A stretch of 64,000 nt of DNA from Ulota crispa (Eukaryota; Streptophyta; Bryopsida; Orthotrichales; Orthotrichaceae): the NCBI GenBank assembly GCA_963920765.1, contig OY987247.1, positions 10,140,471 to 10,204,470 of the forward strand, given 5' to 3'. Both the position numbers and the translations under genes were made by a program. Positions 1 through 11,451 of the stretch are shown here, one piece after another (position 1 is the stretch's first letter; each line of letters begins with the position of its first letter). The notes beneath the pieces were generated by a model. That model saw nothing but the letters and a program-made list of their open reading frames with translations, made no database searches and was not told the origin of the DNA.

Positions 1-540
1 AAGTACATGGGGATAAAACGCGTTATTAGTTAATTTGGGAAAAGCGGAGGTCCCATTTTGTACCCACCTTCAACCCAAAAAGTTATCTTAAACCAGATTT
101 GAAGGTATCAAATTTTGTCTAAGCTACTAAGATTTTTTCTCAAATTTTGTCTAAGCTACTAAGATTTTTTCCCTTTTTTCCCTTGCAAATTCTTCCTCTA
201 AAGTGAGGACACGTGGACCAATTTTAGGAGTATTCTTGAAAGTTAGCTAAAACCTTCAGAAATCTGAAAGTGTAAGCAAATTCCCAAATTAACAAATATC
301 GTGTTATAACTGTTTAGGTCAATATTGTATGCACGCTTGCACTCTCAAGGATTTAACAACGTGGTTTTCATCTAAAGAACTTCAATTTGATATATGCCAA
401 TCATAATATCATTAGATGATAGTTTAGGATCTGTACCACATGAAAGGATATCAGAGTTATTAGTCCCATAACATCCATACTCAATCCCATTTTCTTCCCA
501 CGTTGAGTGAGCTTTGAGTATTTGCCTCCAATAATATCAA
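1..540. other. AT-rich intergenic stretch with a 32-bp tandem duplication
   Basis: No credible coding sequence. The only structure I see is an exact 32-bp head-to-tail duplication (108-139 and 140-171). Confidence 0.5.
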
Positions 541-611
541 GCCCAAAATGCATAAGGCATCAAATTTTGGTGTGCAAAAAACCAAAATTTGGTACTCTGG
601 GCATTTAGGGG
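541..611. mobile_element. Tiny hairpin element with a TTAA-family terminus
   Basis: The right end reads ...GGGCATTTAGGGG followed by TTAA (612-615), the same terminus as the elements at 10041 and 21551. The left end (CCCAAAATGC...) pairs imperfectly with it, and the CAAATTTTGG / CCAAAATTTG arms form a hairpin. The total is only about 71 bp, so it is probably an internally deleted copy. The left flank is not a clean TTAA, so the left border is uncertain. Confidence 0.4.
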
Positions 612-615
612 TTAA

Positions 616-3600
616 TGTAACCACAAACATATTTGACTTTATTGAAGAAAAGCTAGCACAAACATATTTGACTTTATTGAAGAAAAGCTAGCTCAATCTC
701 TTAGGATTAGAAATAAGCACAAAAAGATGCTAGATCGGTTATCTGCGTATGTTGATATTTTTGAACATCAAATCACTTCTCAGGCCATTTTCATTGCTAA
801 TTTTTTAAGTTAAAAAATATCTCTTTAACATCAACATTACCTGCACCAAGTCCTTTGTATTTTTGGTTGCTTTATACTCCGTACTTGTGAACCCCAATTC
901 CCTCCCAAAACAGGTGCTATGGACTAAGTAATAACCAAAAATTGTGGGATGGTGTCTCATTGAATACCGTCACTCCTGTCCCATGCGGCACTAATTTGTT
1001 CAAGAAAAGTTTACACAACTTAAGAACCTTGCATAGGGGTTATCTCTCATTTTTAAGCTAAACAAAACACACAATCTCAAATTTGCACCACTCCACCATC
1101 ATTCTTCATTCCCAGTGGCTCGAACGTCAGAATGCCTTGTGTGCGGATCTTACCCTACACATTTTGTACATACACCATTGTCCCAATGCAGCGGCAAGGG
1201 AATAATTCTGACCTATACTCAGCTGATTTTGCAATGCCCAGTCAAATCTTAGCTTCGCCCGTTCTTCTTTCGTTGAAAGCCATTGTAGCAGCAAAGGCCA
1301 CTTTCCGTTAGGGCCCAAGCCTCATTTGGGTTAGCACAATGTTCTCATTAATTCAGAGTATGGAGCTGTAGTTACTCATTGATAGTTCGATGCTAACTTA
1401 ACAAATTTGCTCCACATTTTGAAATTGGCGTCAACATACCGTGAGAACTTACTGGTTGTTAAAACTGTTCTTAAATTAGGGACAACCCTTGTACATCAAA
1501 GGCCATACTCCAAAGGCTACGTTACACAGTAACACCCAGCTTACCATACTTCGAGAGCCCTCAAATTGTGAGTGAACTAAGTTGCTGATCACATGTGTAA
1601 TTGACTAAATATATACAAATGTATTCCAAGTGAAAACCTAACACTTTTCCTAGTCAAAGAAGTACTACATGTATAGTAAGAGGGCCTGTATACCATGAGT
1701 TATTAAGAATAAGTGGAATACATTTGTATCACCGGTGTACATATTAGTGAAGATAAGGAGAGTACTTTGCCACTCTATCTGAGTGTATACACTCTCTTTA
1801 ACATACTAAATAGAAATTATGATCTTGGTATTTTTTCCTTATGGCTCTCTCAGAATCCTCGGGTGGAGGACAAATTCCCAAAAGTCATTCACCACATGCA
1901 CTCACTCAGAACACAAGGTACCGGTTGACTGTCAAAATACAATTTCCAGACCAAAAAGCTGAAATAGCTAAAATGCAGTACAAAGGTATCTTGAATTATT
2001 GACTGATTCCCCATATCGTGAGTAAGTACATTGCTTGGTCGTAGACTGTACTTGAAAAAAGACTAACGCATTGATAATACTTCCATGAAAGAAGTACACA
2101 TTACATGACGATACGCACAAACAAGAATGAAAATTCGCAAGCTGATAGTCCAAATATTCTGCAGACCCTTCTTAACAGAACACAAGTCTCTACCTTTAAA
2201 TTGACTCCTAAACATACCATACGAATAACTATCTATGGCTATCTGAGTCTGAATGAGTAGCCTCATTTTGAAGACTGAAGAATTGGATGTCTCATCAGGT
2301 ATTTCCAAAGGAAAAGTCAGATAAAATAACATCGTTTAATCATAGGCTACCCAGTCAGCATCACAAAAGGAAAGAAAATAATATGAAAGCACAAACGCCT
2401 AGAGCAACTTATTTCTCATTAGCAATGCCACTGTAAAGCCTGTAGTTCCAAACACATAGCATCATAACAGCACTCAACACAGAAGTCAATAAAACAGCAG
2501 TCCATAAAAAATGGACATCCCTCATGTTGAATAAACCAATGTTTCGTCATAAGATTCATATTGATAATATCTGTTAATCACAGGGAGTAACCATGCACGT
2601 CATTAATTCATCAGCAGACACATTAAACAAACGAAGGAGATTTCAGTCTGATTTTCTCAACTCTACAAATGTAGCGAAACACTGTCCTTAAAACGACAAA
2701 AACGAAGCAGAAGAACAAACAAGTGTAGTGATCTTGGACTCCTCATTTACATCATTCCCCAACAGTGCCAGGAAGGGTTGTCTCAGACATTTCTATGGTG
2801 TTATGGTCATATCAGCACGGTTCACTAAGTGTGGTGCATGACATTATCCTCGTCATCGACAACGCTTCCTGGTCACCTTACTATTTCAGCACACATCCGA
2901 AACAGTCATACTCAAGAATAGAAATACAAAATATTGGTGAAAGCTTCCTCCTGCCCAGGTAGATTCTTCAGGGCCAGGTTGAACAGCTGCCCACCATCCT
3001 CCCTCTCGGCAACTTTCAGCGCTCTATGTGCTACCCATTTCAAGCACACGAGTGACTCTAGTCAATTTGCCTTTCATACACATAAGTCACTCCGCTTACA
3101 CAAGCCGCTCAGACCCTTAGATGTTCTGTATGTTTATGATGGTTTCAACAAAACGGCTGTTCATCACTTCGAATCATCGCGGCTCAAAAACAAACTACAA
3201 AAGACGGCACTGCTCAGATTGAGTTTGTGTTGGAAACGATGATTTCTCTTCAACGCCTTCTCACGAAGGCTAAAAGCGAGCTGGGATTATCGAATCATCA
3301 CAGCAGTATCATGACTCTAAACAAGAAAACTGGAGTTTCAAACCAAGGCAAGAATGATGAAGAAAAAGAAGAAAACGTAAAATCAACGTAGTAACCAAAC
3401 TTCCAAACAACCCGTACGGAAAAGACACGCAAAACCAAGACCAACAGAAAATGTCCACCCCGAAGCGTTAGACGATGACAGTGTATACAAACAAACAGAG
3501 GAACTATACCTCAACATCTGATCAAGGGGCGGTTACAGATTATGTACAAAACCTGCGAACCTTAGTAACTTTTCGGTATGCTCTAGCATGATCTTTCATT

Positions 3601-3863
3601 TGCCAGCGAGAACATAAGCCAAAAATGACGGAATTAGTAAACATACTCAGCAGCAAGAAGTGGCGATTCATAAGTGTATCTACCTCGGATCCAACAACTT
3701 CAGAAATGGTATTCCTTGTTGGCAAGATCAGTGACATGTAGACAGCGTAAGCAGAGACCCATTTCAGAAACCGACAGAAATATTTGCCAACTATGTACTG
3801 AACAGCCTGAAACAGGCTAACGCAGAGTTACTGCGCACCTTTTCTTGTAGCATAGTAGCCTCT
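616..3863. other. Intergenic stretch without a recognised gene
   Basis: A 35-bp exact tandem duplication lies at 623-657 and 658-692. The part from about 1100 to 3800 is less AT-rich than the rest of the intergenic DNA and may hold untranslated or intronic sequence of the cyclophilin transcript. No open frame in it resembles a protein I know. About 3540-3860 is the downstream flank of the cyclophilin gene and has a diverged copy near 30920-31280 and 31525-31620. Confidence 0.4.
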
Positions 3864-4490
3864 TTAAAGAGGAAGTTCACCACTATCAGCAATATGCACC
3901 CTTCGCTTGGGAGATCCGCCAGATGAGCCTTCAGCCTCCACTTTGTACACAACATCAAGACCACTCACAACTTTCCCGAACACAACATGCCTACCGTCCA
4001 ACCAACTAGTCTTCACAGTGCAAATAAAGAACTGAGAGCCGTTAGTATTAGGACCAGCGTTCGCCATGGAAAGCACACCGGGGCCAGTATGTTTCAGCTT
4101 GAAGCTCTCATCGGCGAACTTAGCACCGTAGATGGACTCGCCTCCACGACCATTGCCGTCGGTGAAATCGCCGCCCTGGATCATGAAGCTGGGGATGATG
4201 CGGTGGAAGCTGCTGCCCTTAAAGTGGAGCGGCTTGCCGCTGGCACCCGTGCCTTTCTCCCCCGTGCAAAGCGCCCGGAAATTCTCCACCGTCTTGGGAG
4301 CCGCCTTGCCGAACAGCCCGATCACCACGCGACCGGCGGGCTCGTTGTTGATCTCGATGTCGAAGTAGACCTTGTGCGTGATGTCGTCCAAACCCTTCTC
4401 AGGCTTCGCCGAGACGCACAAGAAGGAGGCCGCGACGATAGCCAGGACTGTTAAGAAGACGGCGAGCCACATTCTGGCCATCATTCGCAT
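3864..4490 (-). CDS. Secretory (ER) cyclophilin-type peptidyl-prolyl cis-trans isomerase
   Basis: This 208-residue protein catalyses cis-trans isomerisation of proline peptide bonds, here in the secretory pathway. Residues 1 to about 28 form a signal peptide: a basic start, then a hydrophobic run ending in CVSA. The cyclophilin fold follows, with the FHRIIP motif, the GGDFTDGNG loop, [15 protein letters not shown] containing the cyclosporin-binding Trp and active-site His, and the C-terminal tail SGELPL typical of plant CYP20-1/CYP19-4-like proteins. The length matches that group. It is a single uninterrupted exon. Teloboxes and a TGACGTCA site lie upstream (4608-4686), and transposons begin at 4815, so the promoter is compact. 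A degenerate duplicate lies at 31547-32252. The family call is certain; the exact paralogue name is not. Confidence 0.95.
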   Translation of the reverse strand: MRMMARMWLAVFLTVLAIVAASFLCVSAKPEKGLDDITHKVYFDIEINNEPAGRVVIGLFGKAAPKTVENFRALCTGEKGTGASGKPLHFKGSSFHRIIPSFMIQGGDFTDGNGRGGESIYGAKFADESFKLKHTGPGVLSMANAGPNTNGSQFFICTVKTSWLDGRHVVFGKVVSGLDVVYKVEAEGSSGGSPKRRVHIADSGELPL

Positions 4491-4607
4491 TACAAAAAGA
4501 ACTAAGATCTACTTATAGTTGCTTCGAAACGTAAGCTAGTAGAGAAATACAAGGTCGGAAATACGGAGCAAGAGAGAAAACTGGCAGAAGAAATAGCTAT
4601 GGCGGGA

Positions 4608-4638
4608 TGTTAGGGTTTCTGAGCACCAAACCCTAACA
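4608..4638. promoter_or_regulatory. Inverted pair of telobox motifs upstream of the cyclophilin gene
   Basis: TGTTAGGGTTT (4608-4618) and AAACCCTAACA (4628-4638) form a perfect 11-bp inverted repeat with a 9-bp spacer, about 120-150 bp upstream of the start codon. Teloboxes (AAACCCTAA) are common in promoters and leaders of plant housekeeping genes. The palindromic arrangement is seen directly; the function is inferred. Confidence 0.6.
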
Positions 4639-4678
4639 CGATCGGGTCGGAGAGATAGTACTGACAGCGTGGCGCCTA

Positions 4679-4686
4679 TGACGTCA
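4679..4686. promoter_or_regulatory. TGACGTCA bZIP-type site
   Basis: A perfect palindromic TGACGTCA lies about 190 bp upstream of the ER cyclophilin start codon. Such cores bind plant bZIP factors (TGA type, and the ER-stress bZIPs that use TGACG cores). Regulation by folding stress would fit an ER foldase but is only an inference. Confidence 0.45.
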
Positions 4687-4814
4687 AAACTGCTGGCGTG
4701 GCCGGAAGTCGGCGAAGGAAGTTGTGCCACCTGTGCTGGACGTGCTGTTCGTGCATGTCCTGCTAACTTACTGTTTGTTTTTTGAGGACTTTACAATCGA
4801 GGGTACAAATTTAA

Positions 4815-5045
4815 CCCTTAAACGACTGAGGAGCCCTTTGCGGCCAATACAATATTTTGTATTTTTTTGTATTTGGAATGCATCCACACCTTTACTACAT
4901 TTGAGATCAACAAAGAAATTAGAATATAGATTAATGCGGTTCTAGTGAGCTAGTCAAGATCTCAAATCAAAATTTTTATTTGTAGCAAATGTTAATTATA
5001 TGGCAACGTATTTACTATGCAATACGTAAAGTGGTTGTTTAAGGG
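4815..5045. mobile_element. TTAA-flanked MITE, family 1, 231 bp (copy D)
   Basis: It is bounded by TTAA at 4811-4814 and 5046-5049. The ends are CCCTTAAACGAC... and ...GTTTAAGGG, inverted repeats. It carries no coding capacity. The copy at 30270-30501 is the same element in the opposite orientation. TTAA duplications with CCC ends are the pattern of the piggyBac superfamily, although Kolobok also targets TTAA. It lies in the upstream region of the cyclophilin gene. Confidence 0.8.
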
Positions 5046-5049
5046 TTAA

Positions 5050-5415
5050 CCCCTAAAGGTCAAAGAGGACAATTATTGTCCTTTCTTGGTGCAAAAAAAA
5101 TTAGTCTGGGGTTGGAAAAAAAGCTTTTTTTTATTCAATTTTTTTTTCAAAATCGGTCATTGCAAGGTTCTTCACCACAGAGTGCCAAAATTGGATTGAT
5201 TGAAAGTCCTCATGTTTTCAAAACTAAAATTTGTGAGAACATTCACAACCATGGTTGATAAGTCCCCTCTTGCCTTTCTTACAAATTTCATGTGGGCAAT
5301 ATGCACTACTGACTTTTCCTACTTTTTGAAGCAATACTATAGGTTGGGCACAGCATGAATATTTTAGCTGTACAGTACAAGGCAGGCCACAACTATGGGC
5401 CTTGGTGTTTAAGGG
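5050..5415. mobile_element. TTAA-flanked MITE, family 2, 366 bp (copy E)
   Basis: It starts CCCCTAAAGGTCAAAGAGGA and ends ...TGTTTAAGGG, between TTAA at 5046-5049 and 5416-5419. The first TTAA is shared with the neighbouring family 1 copy, so the two elements abut. It is related over its whole length to 43192-43548 and, inverted, to 16497-16877. Confidence 0.8.
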
Positions 5416-5419
5416 TTAA

Positions 5420-5755
5420 TAAGGTAGGAGGTTCTAAAAGAGTCCACATTCTAAAACCGCCTACCTCCTCAAATGTACTCTATTTGTATGTGTTGTTTTC
5501 ATAGTTTTCAACAATGTACAAACAATGTACACTTGAGGAGGTGGGTGGTTTTAGACTTTAGAACCCTATGCCATTTCAACTTCAAATTTTCATAACTAGT
5601 TCCACAAAGTCCTAAAAAATATGAAACAACTTAAGTTAGCTGCCAATTCCTTTTTACTTTCAAGGAAAATTTACTAAAAAATATTTCAAAAAGCTTTACC
5701 TCCCCAAAATTAAGTTTCAGCTTTTAGATGGTTGATTCATGAGCCTCCTACCTTA
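5420..5755. mobile_element. Inverted-repeat element with GGTAGGAGG termini (copy M)
   Basis: The termini TAAGGTAGGAGGTTC and GAGCCTCCTACCTTA are inverted repeats. A second hairpin lies just inside them (about 5448-5560, arms built on CCGCCTACCTCCTCAA and TTGAGGAGGTGGGTGG). The same terminal motif bounds 21003-21405. It starts immediately after the TTAA that closes the preceding element. I could not settle its target duplication. Confidence 0.6.
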
Positions 5756-5756
5756 A

Positions 5757-6148
5757 ATAATCATGAACCCATGCACAATCTGAGAGCAATTCTCCATGAT
5801 AGTGTGAAAAAGCTTAGAATTGAAATACAAGTTTTTTTCCAAATTGAGGCTTGCAAATGGTCCAATATGTGATTAGTTTGGCAATTGGGTCTGCTATGTT
5901 TATATGGAGTATAGCACTTTATGTTATTTACAACTTACATAAATATGTGCCTTGTTAAGGGCTTTGCACTTTTGAATAAGTCTCTAAAGTTATCATTTTT
6001 TAGGCACTACGCCTTCTTGCACAATATGGAGAATTACAAACACAAGCACATTTTTTTTATAGTTATTGTCTTTTGTTTAGTTATTGCTAATAGCTATTGC
6101 CAAATCATTGGTACTTGAAAGAAGCTCCTCACCAAAGGAGCTGCTCAC
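5757..6148. repeat. Dispersed repeat, copy 1 (other copy 54832-55240)
   Basis: About 390 bp can be aligned by eye with 54832-55240 in the same orientation, including the shared blocks GCCTTCTTGCACAA and TGGAGAATTACAAACA. The class is unknown; neither copy has an open frame I recognise. Confidence 0.65.
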
Positions 6149-8517
6149 GTGCAAGCAATGTGTTCTTTGGTGCCACACTTTCCACATCACACTTCATTTG
6201 GCATCCTCCATTACACTAGAGCCTCATAGTGGCTTTTTCATACTAGTTTTTTTTGATGATCTAGAGTCAACCCTCCTTTGATCAATTGACGTGTTGAATA
6301 ATAATTTAGCTAAAATAGTTTTATGCATGTGTCCCTATTTGAAATAATTTTTTCACTTCATGGTCTTGCTTGTAAAATAAACTTGGATTATAAGGGAGAG
6401 ATGTTTTCTTCCTAACTTACGTCTCTTCTCAATTTTAACTTCACTATTTTCAATTTGCTCTTTTGCTATTTTGTATTCATCCACTGAACAAATTTTGGTT
6501 CATTTTTATTTATTTTTCATTATTTGGTTACCTCCCTTTCATGTTTGATTACAAGCGACAATGTTAGTTGCTACTTGTGATTCACTTTAGACTTCAGAAA
6601 GAAAGTTATATTTGCATATTCCTGAAATTGCAAGTAGTGAAAGAAAGGGTCATTTTAAAAAGTACAATAAGTTCTTGTTATTAATACAAAATTTATGCTC
6701 TAAATAAATAAAAGAAATTGATGGTAATGAGAAAAAAATCATAAGGTTCTAGATAAAAATCATTACTTTGTGTAAAGTTGAAAAGTTTGAAAACTCACAG
6801 CAATACTAGTATTTTTTTTACTCTTTAACAACAACAAGTCTTAGTAAAAGTGTATGTTGTGGTACAAATTACCTTAAGATAGATCTAACTATCATGGTTA
6901 TATAAAGAAATAAGAAATTTCAAGAAAACAATTGGGCCTTTGGCATTTTGCAAAGATTTTTTTGTTAAAGAAAAACAAATTATCTTCTCACACAAAACTT
7001 CTCAGGTAGGGGCTTTTATTATACAATTTATTCAATCATTTGTATATTTCAATATATTTATAAATCCTCCAAGGATGTTGGATTTTTCTAATTGTAAAGA
7101 TTTCCTAAAACATTTTGAATACCACATTTATACTTCAAGTTGGGATCAAAATGTTCTAACATCTACCCAACTCTAGTTGAATTGCAATTTTTGAAGTACT
7201 GAACTTTAACACAAAGATAAAAGAATAAGATCCATGAATGATTCAAAGACAATTATAGTATACTCTTATCAAAAATTTATACTAAACCAAAATATCAAAA
7301 AAGTTCATTTTCTATTATTTAAAAGAGTTTTTACAAGAAAACACTTTGAAAAAAAAGACAGATTGTTCAATGTTAACATCTGCAAAGAATTTTGCAGATT
7401 TTGTTGTTTATAACAAGAATTTCATTAGCAAGATTTAGAAACATCATGTAGGAATGTTTTCTTAATTTTTCATTATTCTTTGAGAATGCAATAAAGAGAA
7501 TGTGAAATGTGTGTGCATTCAAGAACATTGAGAAACATACTGAATTTATTAGATTTACTTAGGTTCATTCCGAGGGTTATTCATTGAAAGCACAAGCTAA
7601 AGTAACTAAACAAGTGAGTAATCTTATTAGTTGAGAGTTTAGAATTGAATCTATGATTTAAACATGTCAAAATGGAGCAACGCTTGCTTCAAACTCGTCT
7701 CTATTCCAACCTTGAAATTCAAAAGAGCCTTTCATTTTTAAGTAAAAAAAAAAATCAACAAGCAACCAAGAACAAAAAAAACAATTGAAGAAGAGAATTA
7801 GAGAATAAAAAATTAAAAAAGAGAAAAAAAAGGAGACAAGTATAAAACAACAAAAATGTAGAAGAAATTTTTGCAAGCTATTGAGTGCTTTGTTTCCATT
7901 AATACAAGGGAAACTATCCAAAATGACAAAAATATGTTCAAATTAACATGGCTAAATCTACAGAAATTGTTCAATTTGACAGTCTTTTTGTCATTTTGGA
8001 TACATTTAGTCAATTTGGACATGTTAATTAAGACACAATTTCTTGTAGTGCTATTTACAATGAATATTGTTTAAAAAAATATGCTTTAACAAAATCTAAC
8101 AACTCCAAGGCCAAAAATTGGCTTTCCGTTCTTAGCAAATCCAATTCAATAGTTTTGCCTATATTAGATCTCATTTGTTTGATATTAAGCTATATTTTGA
8201 AAAATCAACTTTTACTTTTAGTATAAAGGGCCGTTCTCAAAGTTTGACCAATTAGATTGAAGAGATTTTGCCTATTCTAGTTCCAAAACAGCTTACACAG
8301 TTGGTGTAAAGCAGACCTTACATTTGCTTTGCAATGCCACTATAAATCCTATAATTCTAAACACAATGGCATCACTAAGGAGCTCAACAAAGAGATCAAG
8401 ATGACAACAAACTCTAAAAAGCAATCATCTCTCATGTTGCATAACCAACGGTTCAACATATGATTCAAAATGAAGACTTTAACAATTTATTTCTCACAAG
8501 GACTCAATCACTCAAGT
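6149..8517. other. Very AT-rich stretch, no gene seen
   Basis: No protein-like frame was found. A short inverted repeat lies at 7917-8003, where TATCCAAAATGACAAAAA pairs with its reverse complement, giving a hairpin with a loop of about 50 bp. Confidence 0.45.
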
Positions 8518-8826
8518 AAGGTAGACATACCTTTCTCCGACCAATCTCCAAAGCCGACCCCTACATTTGAGGTGTTCACCACTCACTATGAACCCAAAGT
8601 GGAGCAATGAAAACTATTTGCACAAACAAATCTTGTCGCATGTCAATTGCTTAGCTAGTTTGGGAGGGTTGATATTGGGACCGTCAAGTGCCATTACATG
8701 AACACATCCAAGTAGTTTCAAGTTTAGTCTACAGTTTCTTTTAAGGTCCTATGTGTTATAACTTTACACTTTAACATAAAATATTCTACAAGACTTTTTT
8801 CCACAAAAATAACATTCCATGAGAGC
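8518..8826. repeat. Dispersed repeat, copy 1 (inverted copy 32938-33242)
   Basis: About 300 bp matches the reverse complement of 32938-33242, including TGAGGTGTTCACCACTCACT and AACCCAAAGTGGAGCAATGA. The class is unknown and no coding frame is recognised. Confidence 0.65.
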
Positions 8827-9149
8827 GTGTTGAAAAACTAATCGTACATTTTTTTCCTAAAGTTTCAAAGACCTTGCAGTACCCCGTCACTATGTGACAT
8901 TGAGTTCACCTAGACCTAGCTTCAGACAGGGGAGAGCAGGGCCGTAGGATCTGTATAGTGGCTATGCTCTATGGATTTTTACTAGGAACGTCCAAACGGG
9001 AATGTGTAGGGGCCAGTTTGTGGAAATTCTAGAGTTCAAGCTGGGCCTAGCTCAGGCTTGGCTTGGCTCAAGCTTGGCTTGGCTCTCTTTATTGCACAAG
9101 CTTCAATTGCTTGGGGCCAGGGTGGAAAAGTTTTGAAAATGTAACTAAC
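8827..9149. other. Intergenic stretch with a short simple repeat
   Basis: A degenerate CTTGGCT/CTCAAG repeat occurs around 9040-9090. Nothing else is recognised. Confidence 0.35.
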
Positions 9150-9470
9150 TTATGATGAATTTTGTATTTAGGTTGCCTTGACAATTAGGTTGCCCTACCC
9201 TAGTAAATTACCTCATGATTAATTATTTGATCACTCAAAGGCATATGCAACTCTCTAAATACTTAGATTTCACATAATTTATGATTTGGGAGCCATTAAT
9301 TTGTTTTTTGGCAACTTCATTGTTGTTAACATGCCCTTTTTAAATTTGTGTGTTGCAGTAAATTTTCATGAAAAGTAATGTAGCAGCAGTGAACATCTAT
9401 ATAGTGTGAAATGTCAAGAAATTGGTGTGGAGCAACCTAAACGCAATATTTAGTGTAGATATTTACCTTT
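9150..9470. repeat. Dispersed repeat, copy 1 (other copy 63225-63530)
   Basis: It aligns with 63225-63530 in the same orientation, sharing AAATTACCTC, GATTTCACAT and GAGCAACCTAAA in the same order. Divergence is considerable. The class is unknown. Confidence 0.55.
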
Positions 9471-10040
9471 GAGTTAGGAAATTTTGAAGTCACGTTTGGA
9501 TTCAAAGATTGTGATATGGTCTAGAACCATGGAGGAGAACACAACATATCAACTTTAACATAGGAGGTAGATTATTATCTTTACCTTTGTTTGTAAAAGA
9601 AGTTGTGATTTTTCACCTTGGTCCTCCAAATGCATATGTGCAATAGTCCAATCCCTTGAGCTCAAGTTCCCCCTTCCAAATTGGGAGGTATTTTGAAGAG
9701 TATATTCAACCTTTGTACAAAATGATTTTATTGCTTTTTGAGATTGCAAGACTCTCAACATAATTGAATTTCAAATAAAAAACTTGGACATACAATGAGC
9801 AAAGAAATGTTAATTCAAGTGATTTTGTACAACATAAAAAGCAAAAGATTGTTAGTTAACACATCATTTTGAAATAATTTGTGTTAATGTAATTTTGCAA
9901 TGAGTGGGTTTGATAAGGAGCTTTTATTAAAGTGAGTTAATTGGATGTTCTGTATTTGAATGTAGATATTCAAGAAAAAATCATTTGAATTCAAGAAACC
10001 CACAACACAGGATTTGGTGATAATGATTAAACACTTTTAT
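9471..10040. other. AT-rich stretch, nothing recognised
   Basis: I see no gene, RNA or clear repeat structure here. Confidence 0.35.
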
Positions 10041-10687
10041 CCCCTAAATGCCCAAGGCACCACATTATGGTGTTGACAATACTTTGAACTTCTATAAAAT
10101 CTAAGTAAGTTGCTATTTTTAGTATACTTTATTCTTGAACTATTCTTTGAAAGTCTATTTTTAGTATCAAAAAATCAATTTTGTAAATGATTTGCTATGA
10201 TTTTTCTATTCAAGATTTTGTGCAAGGGTGTCCATTACAATCTTGACTTTTTAGTGTTGAGAGGTTTTGGAAATGAGCCTCAAACACACTAGACTAGTTG
10301 GAGAAAAATTTACACTAGAAATTCATTTTAAAATTTGTAGAGGAGATTTTGGAAAGCCATAAATTGATTGGAGTTATGTATGTTATGTCTTTTAACCCCA
10401 TATTTTTCATGTGACTATTTTTTAAGATTAGACATGTGAAAAGAGGATTGAAAAACTTCAAGTCATTTTCACAATTTTAACACCCTCTTGATCAAACATT
10501 ACAATCTTTCAATCCCTAAATGACATTGTTGTGTTATATTTTCTTATGTGACCTCTAACATATATAGTTTGATCATGTACTATTACATTTTTTTTTTAAA
10601 ACTAATACAAATTATCAAAGTTTTGGCTCTTTGTTCAACTTAGAATAGATTCTTAGAAGCTCAAAAAGTGTCTTAGGCATTTAGGGG
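10041..10687. mobile_element. TTAA-family MITE, family 3, 647 bp (copy I)
   Basis: The ends are CCCCTAAATGCCCAAGGCAC and ...TTAGGCATTTAGGGG, imperfect inverted repeats. It is followed by TTAA (10688-10691) and preceded by TTAT (10037-10040), which I read as a mutated duplication. The interior shares blocks such as TAGTGTTGAGAGG and GAAATGAGCCTCAA with the copies at 10823 and 21551. Confidence 0.7.
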
Positions 10688-10822
10688 TTAAACGAACTCA
10701 TCTTATAATTTTTGAAGACCAAAAAGAACTTGCTACTATTTGACTTATTTGAAAGATTCTATAGTAGAACGATCACATGTTTTTTTAACTAACATTCAAA
10801 TCAATATATATGATGCAATTAA

Positions 10823-11447
10823 CCCCTCACCTCCCAAGGGGCCCAAACCGTGCCCATCATAGTTTTTTTCAAAGATGCGCAACCTTCTTTCAAGATTTTT
10901 TTAGTAGTTATTATTTTATTTAAATTCTTATTGAAGTCTAGTTTCAGCATTAGGAGTTTGATTTTGAAAATGAATTAACATGATTTGTCTATTCAAAATT
11001 TTGTGCAAGGGTCTCCATTGCAAATATTCACTTTCTAGTGTTGAAGGCTCTTGGAAATGAGCCTCAAGTACACTAGAACTTGGAGAAAAAATCACATTAA
11101 AAATTCAATTTAAGAAATTGTAGAATAGGTTTTGAGAAGCCGTAAATTGATAGGGATTATGCATGTTATACTTTACATACTCATATTTTTTTGTTACCCT
11201 CAATTTTAGGTTTGAGATGCAAAAGGAGGATTGAAAAACTTCAAATCACTTTTGCAGTTTTAACACCCTCATGATCAAACATTATAATCTTTCAATCCAT
11301 GAATGATATTGTTGTGATTTCTTTTCCTATGTGATCTATAACATGTCTATTTTGAATTTGTATGGTTGCACTTGATCAAAATGCCGGCATTTTGTTCACT
11401 TTCAAGCAAATTTTGAGATACTCAAAAATACCATGGGCGGTGAGGGG
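10823..11447. mobile_element. TTAA-flanked MITE, family 3, 625 bp (copy H)
   Basis: It lies between TTAA at 10819-10822 and 11448-11451. The ends CCCCTCACCTCCCA and TGGGCGGTGAGGGG are inverted repeats. The interior is collinear with the neighbouring copy only 135 bp upstream and with 21551-22349. Confidence 0.78.
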
Positions 11448-11451
11448 TTAA

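Noticed and set aside
3987..4454. 155-codon plus-strand frame
   Set aside because: It is antisense to the cyclophilin gene.
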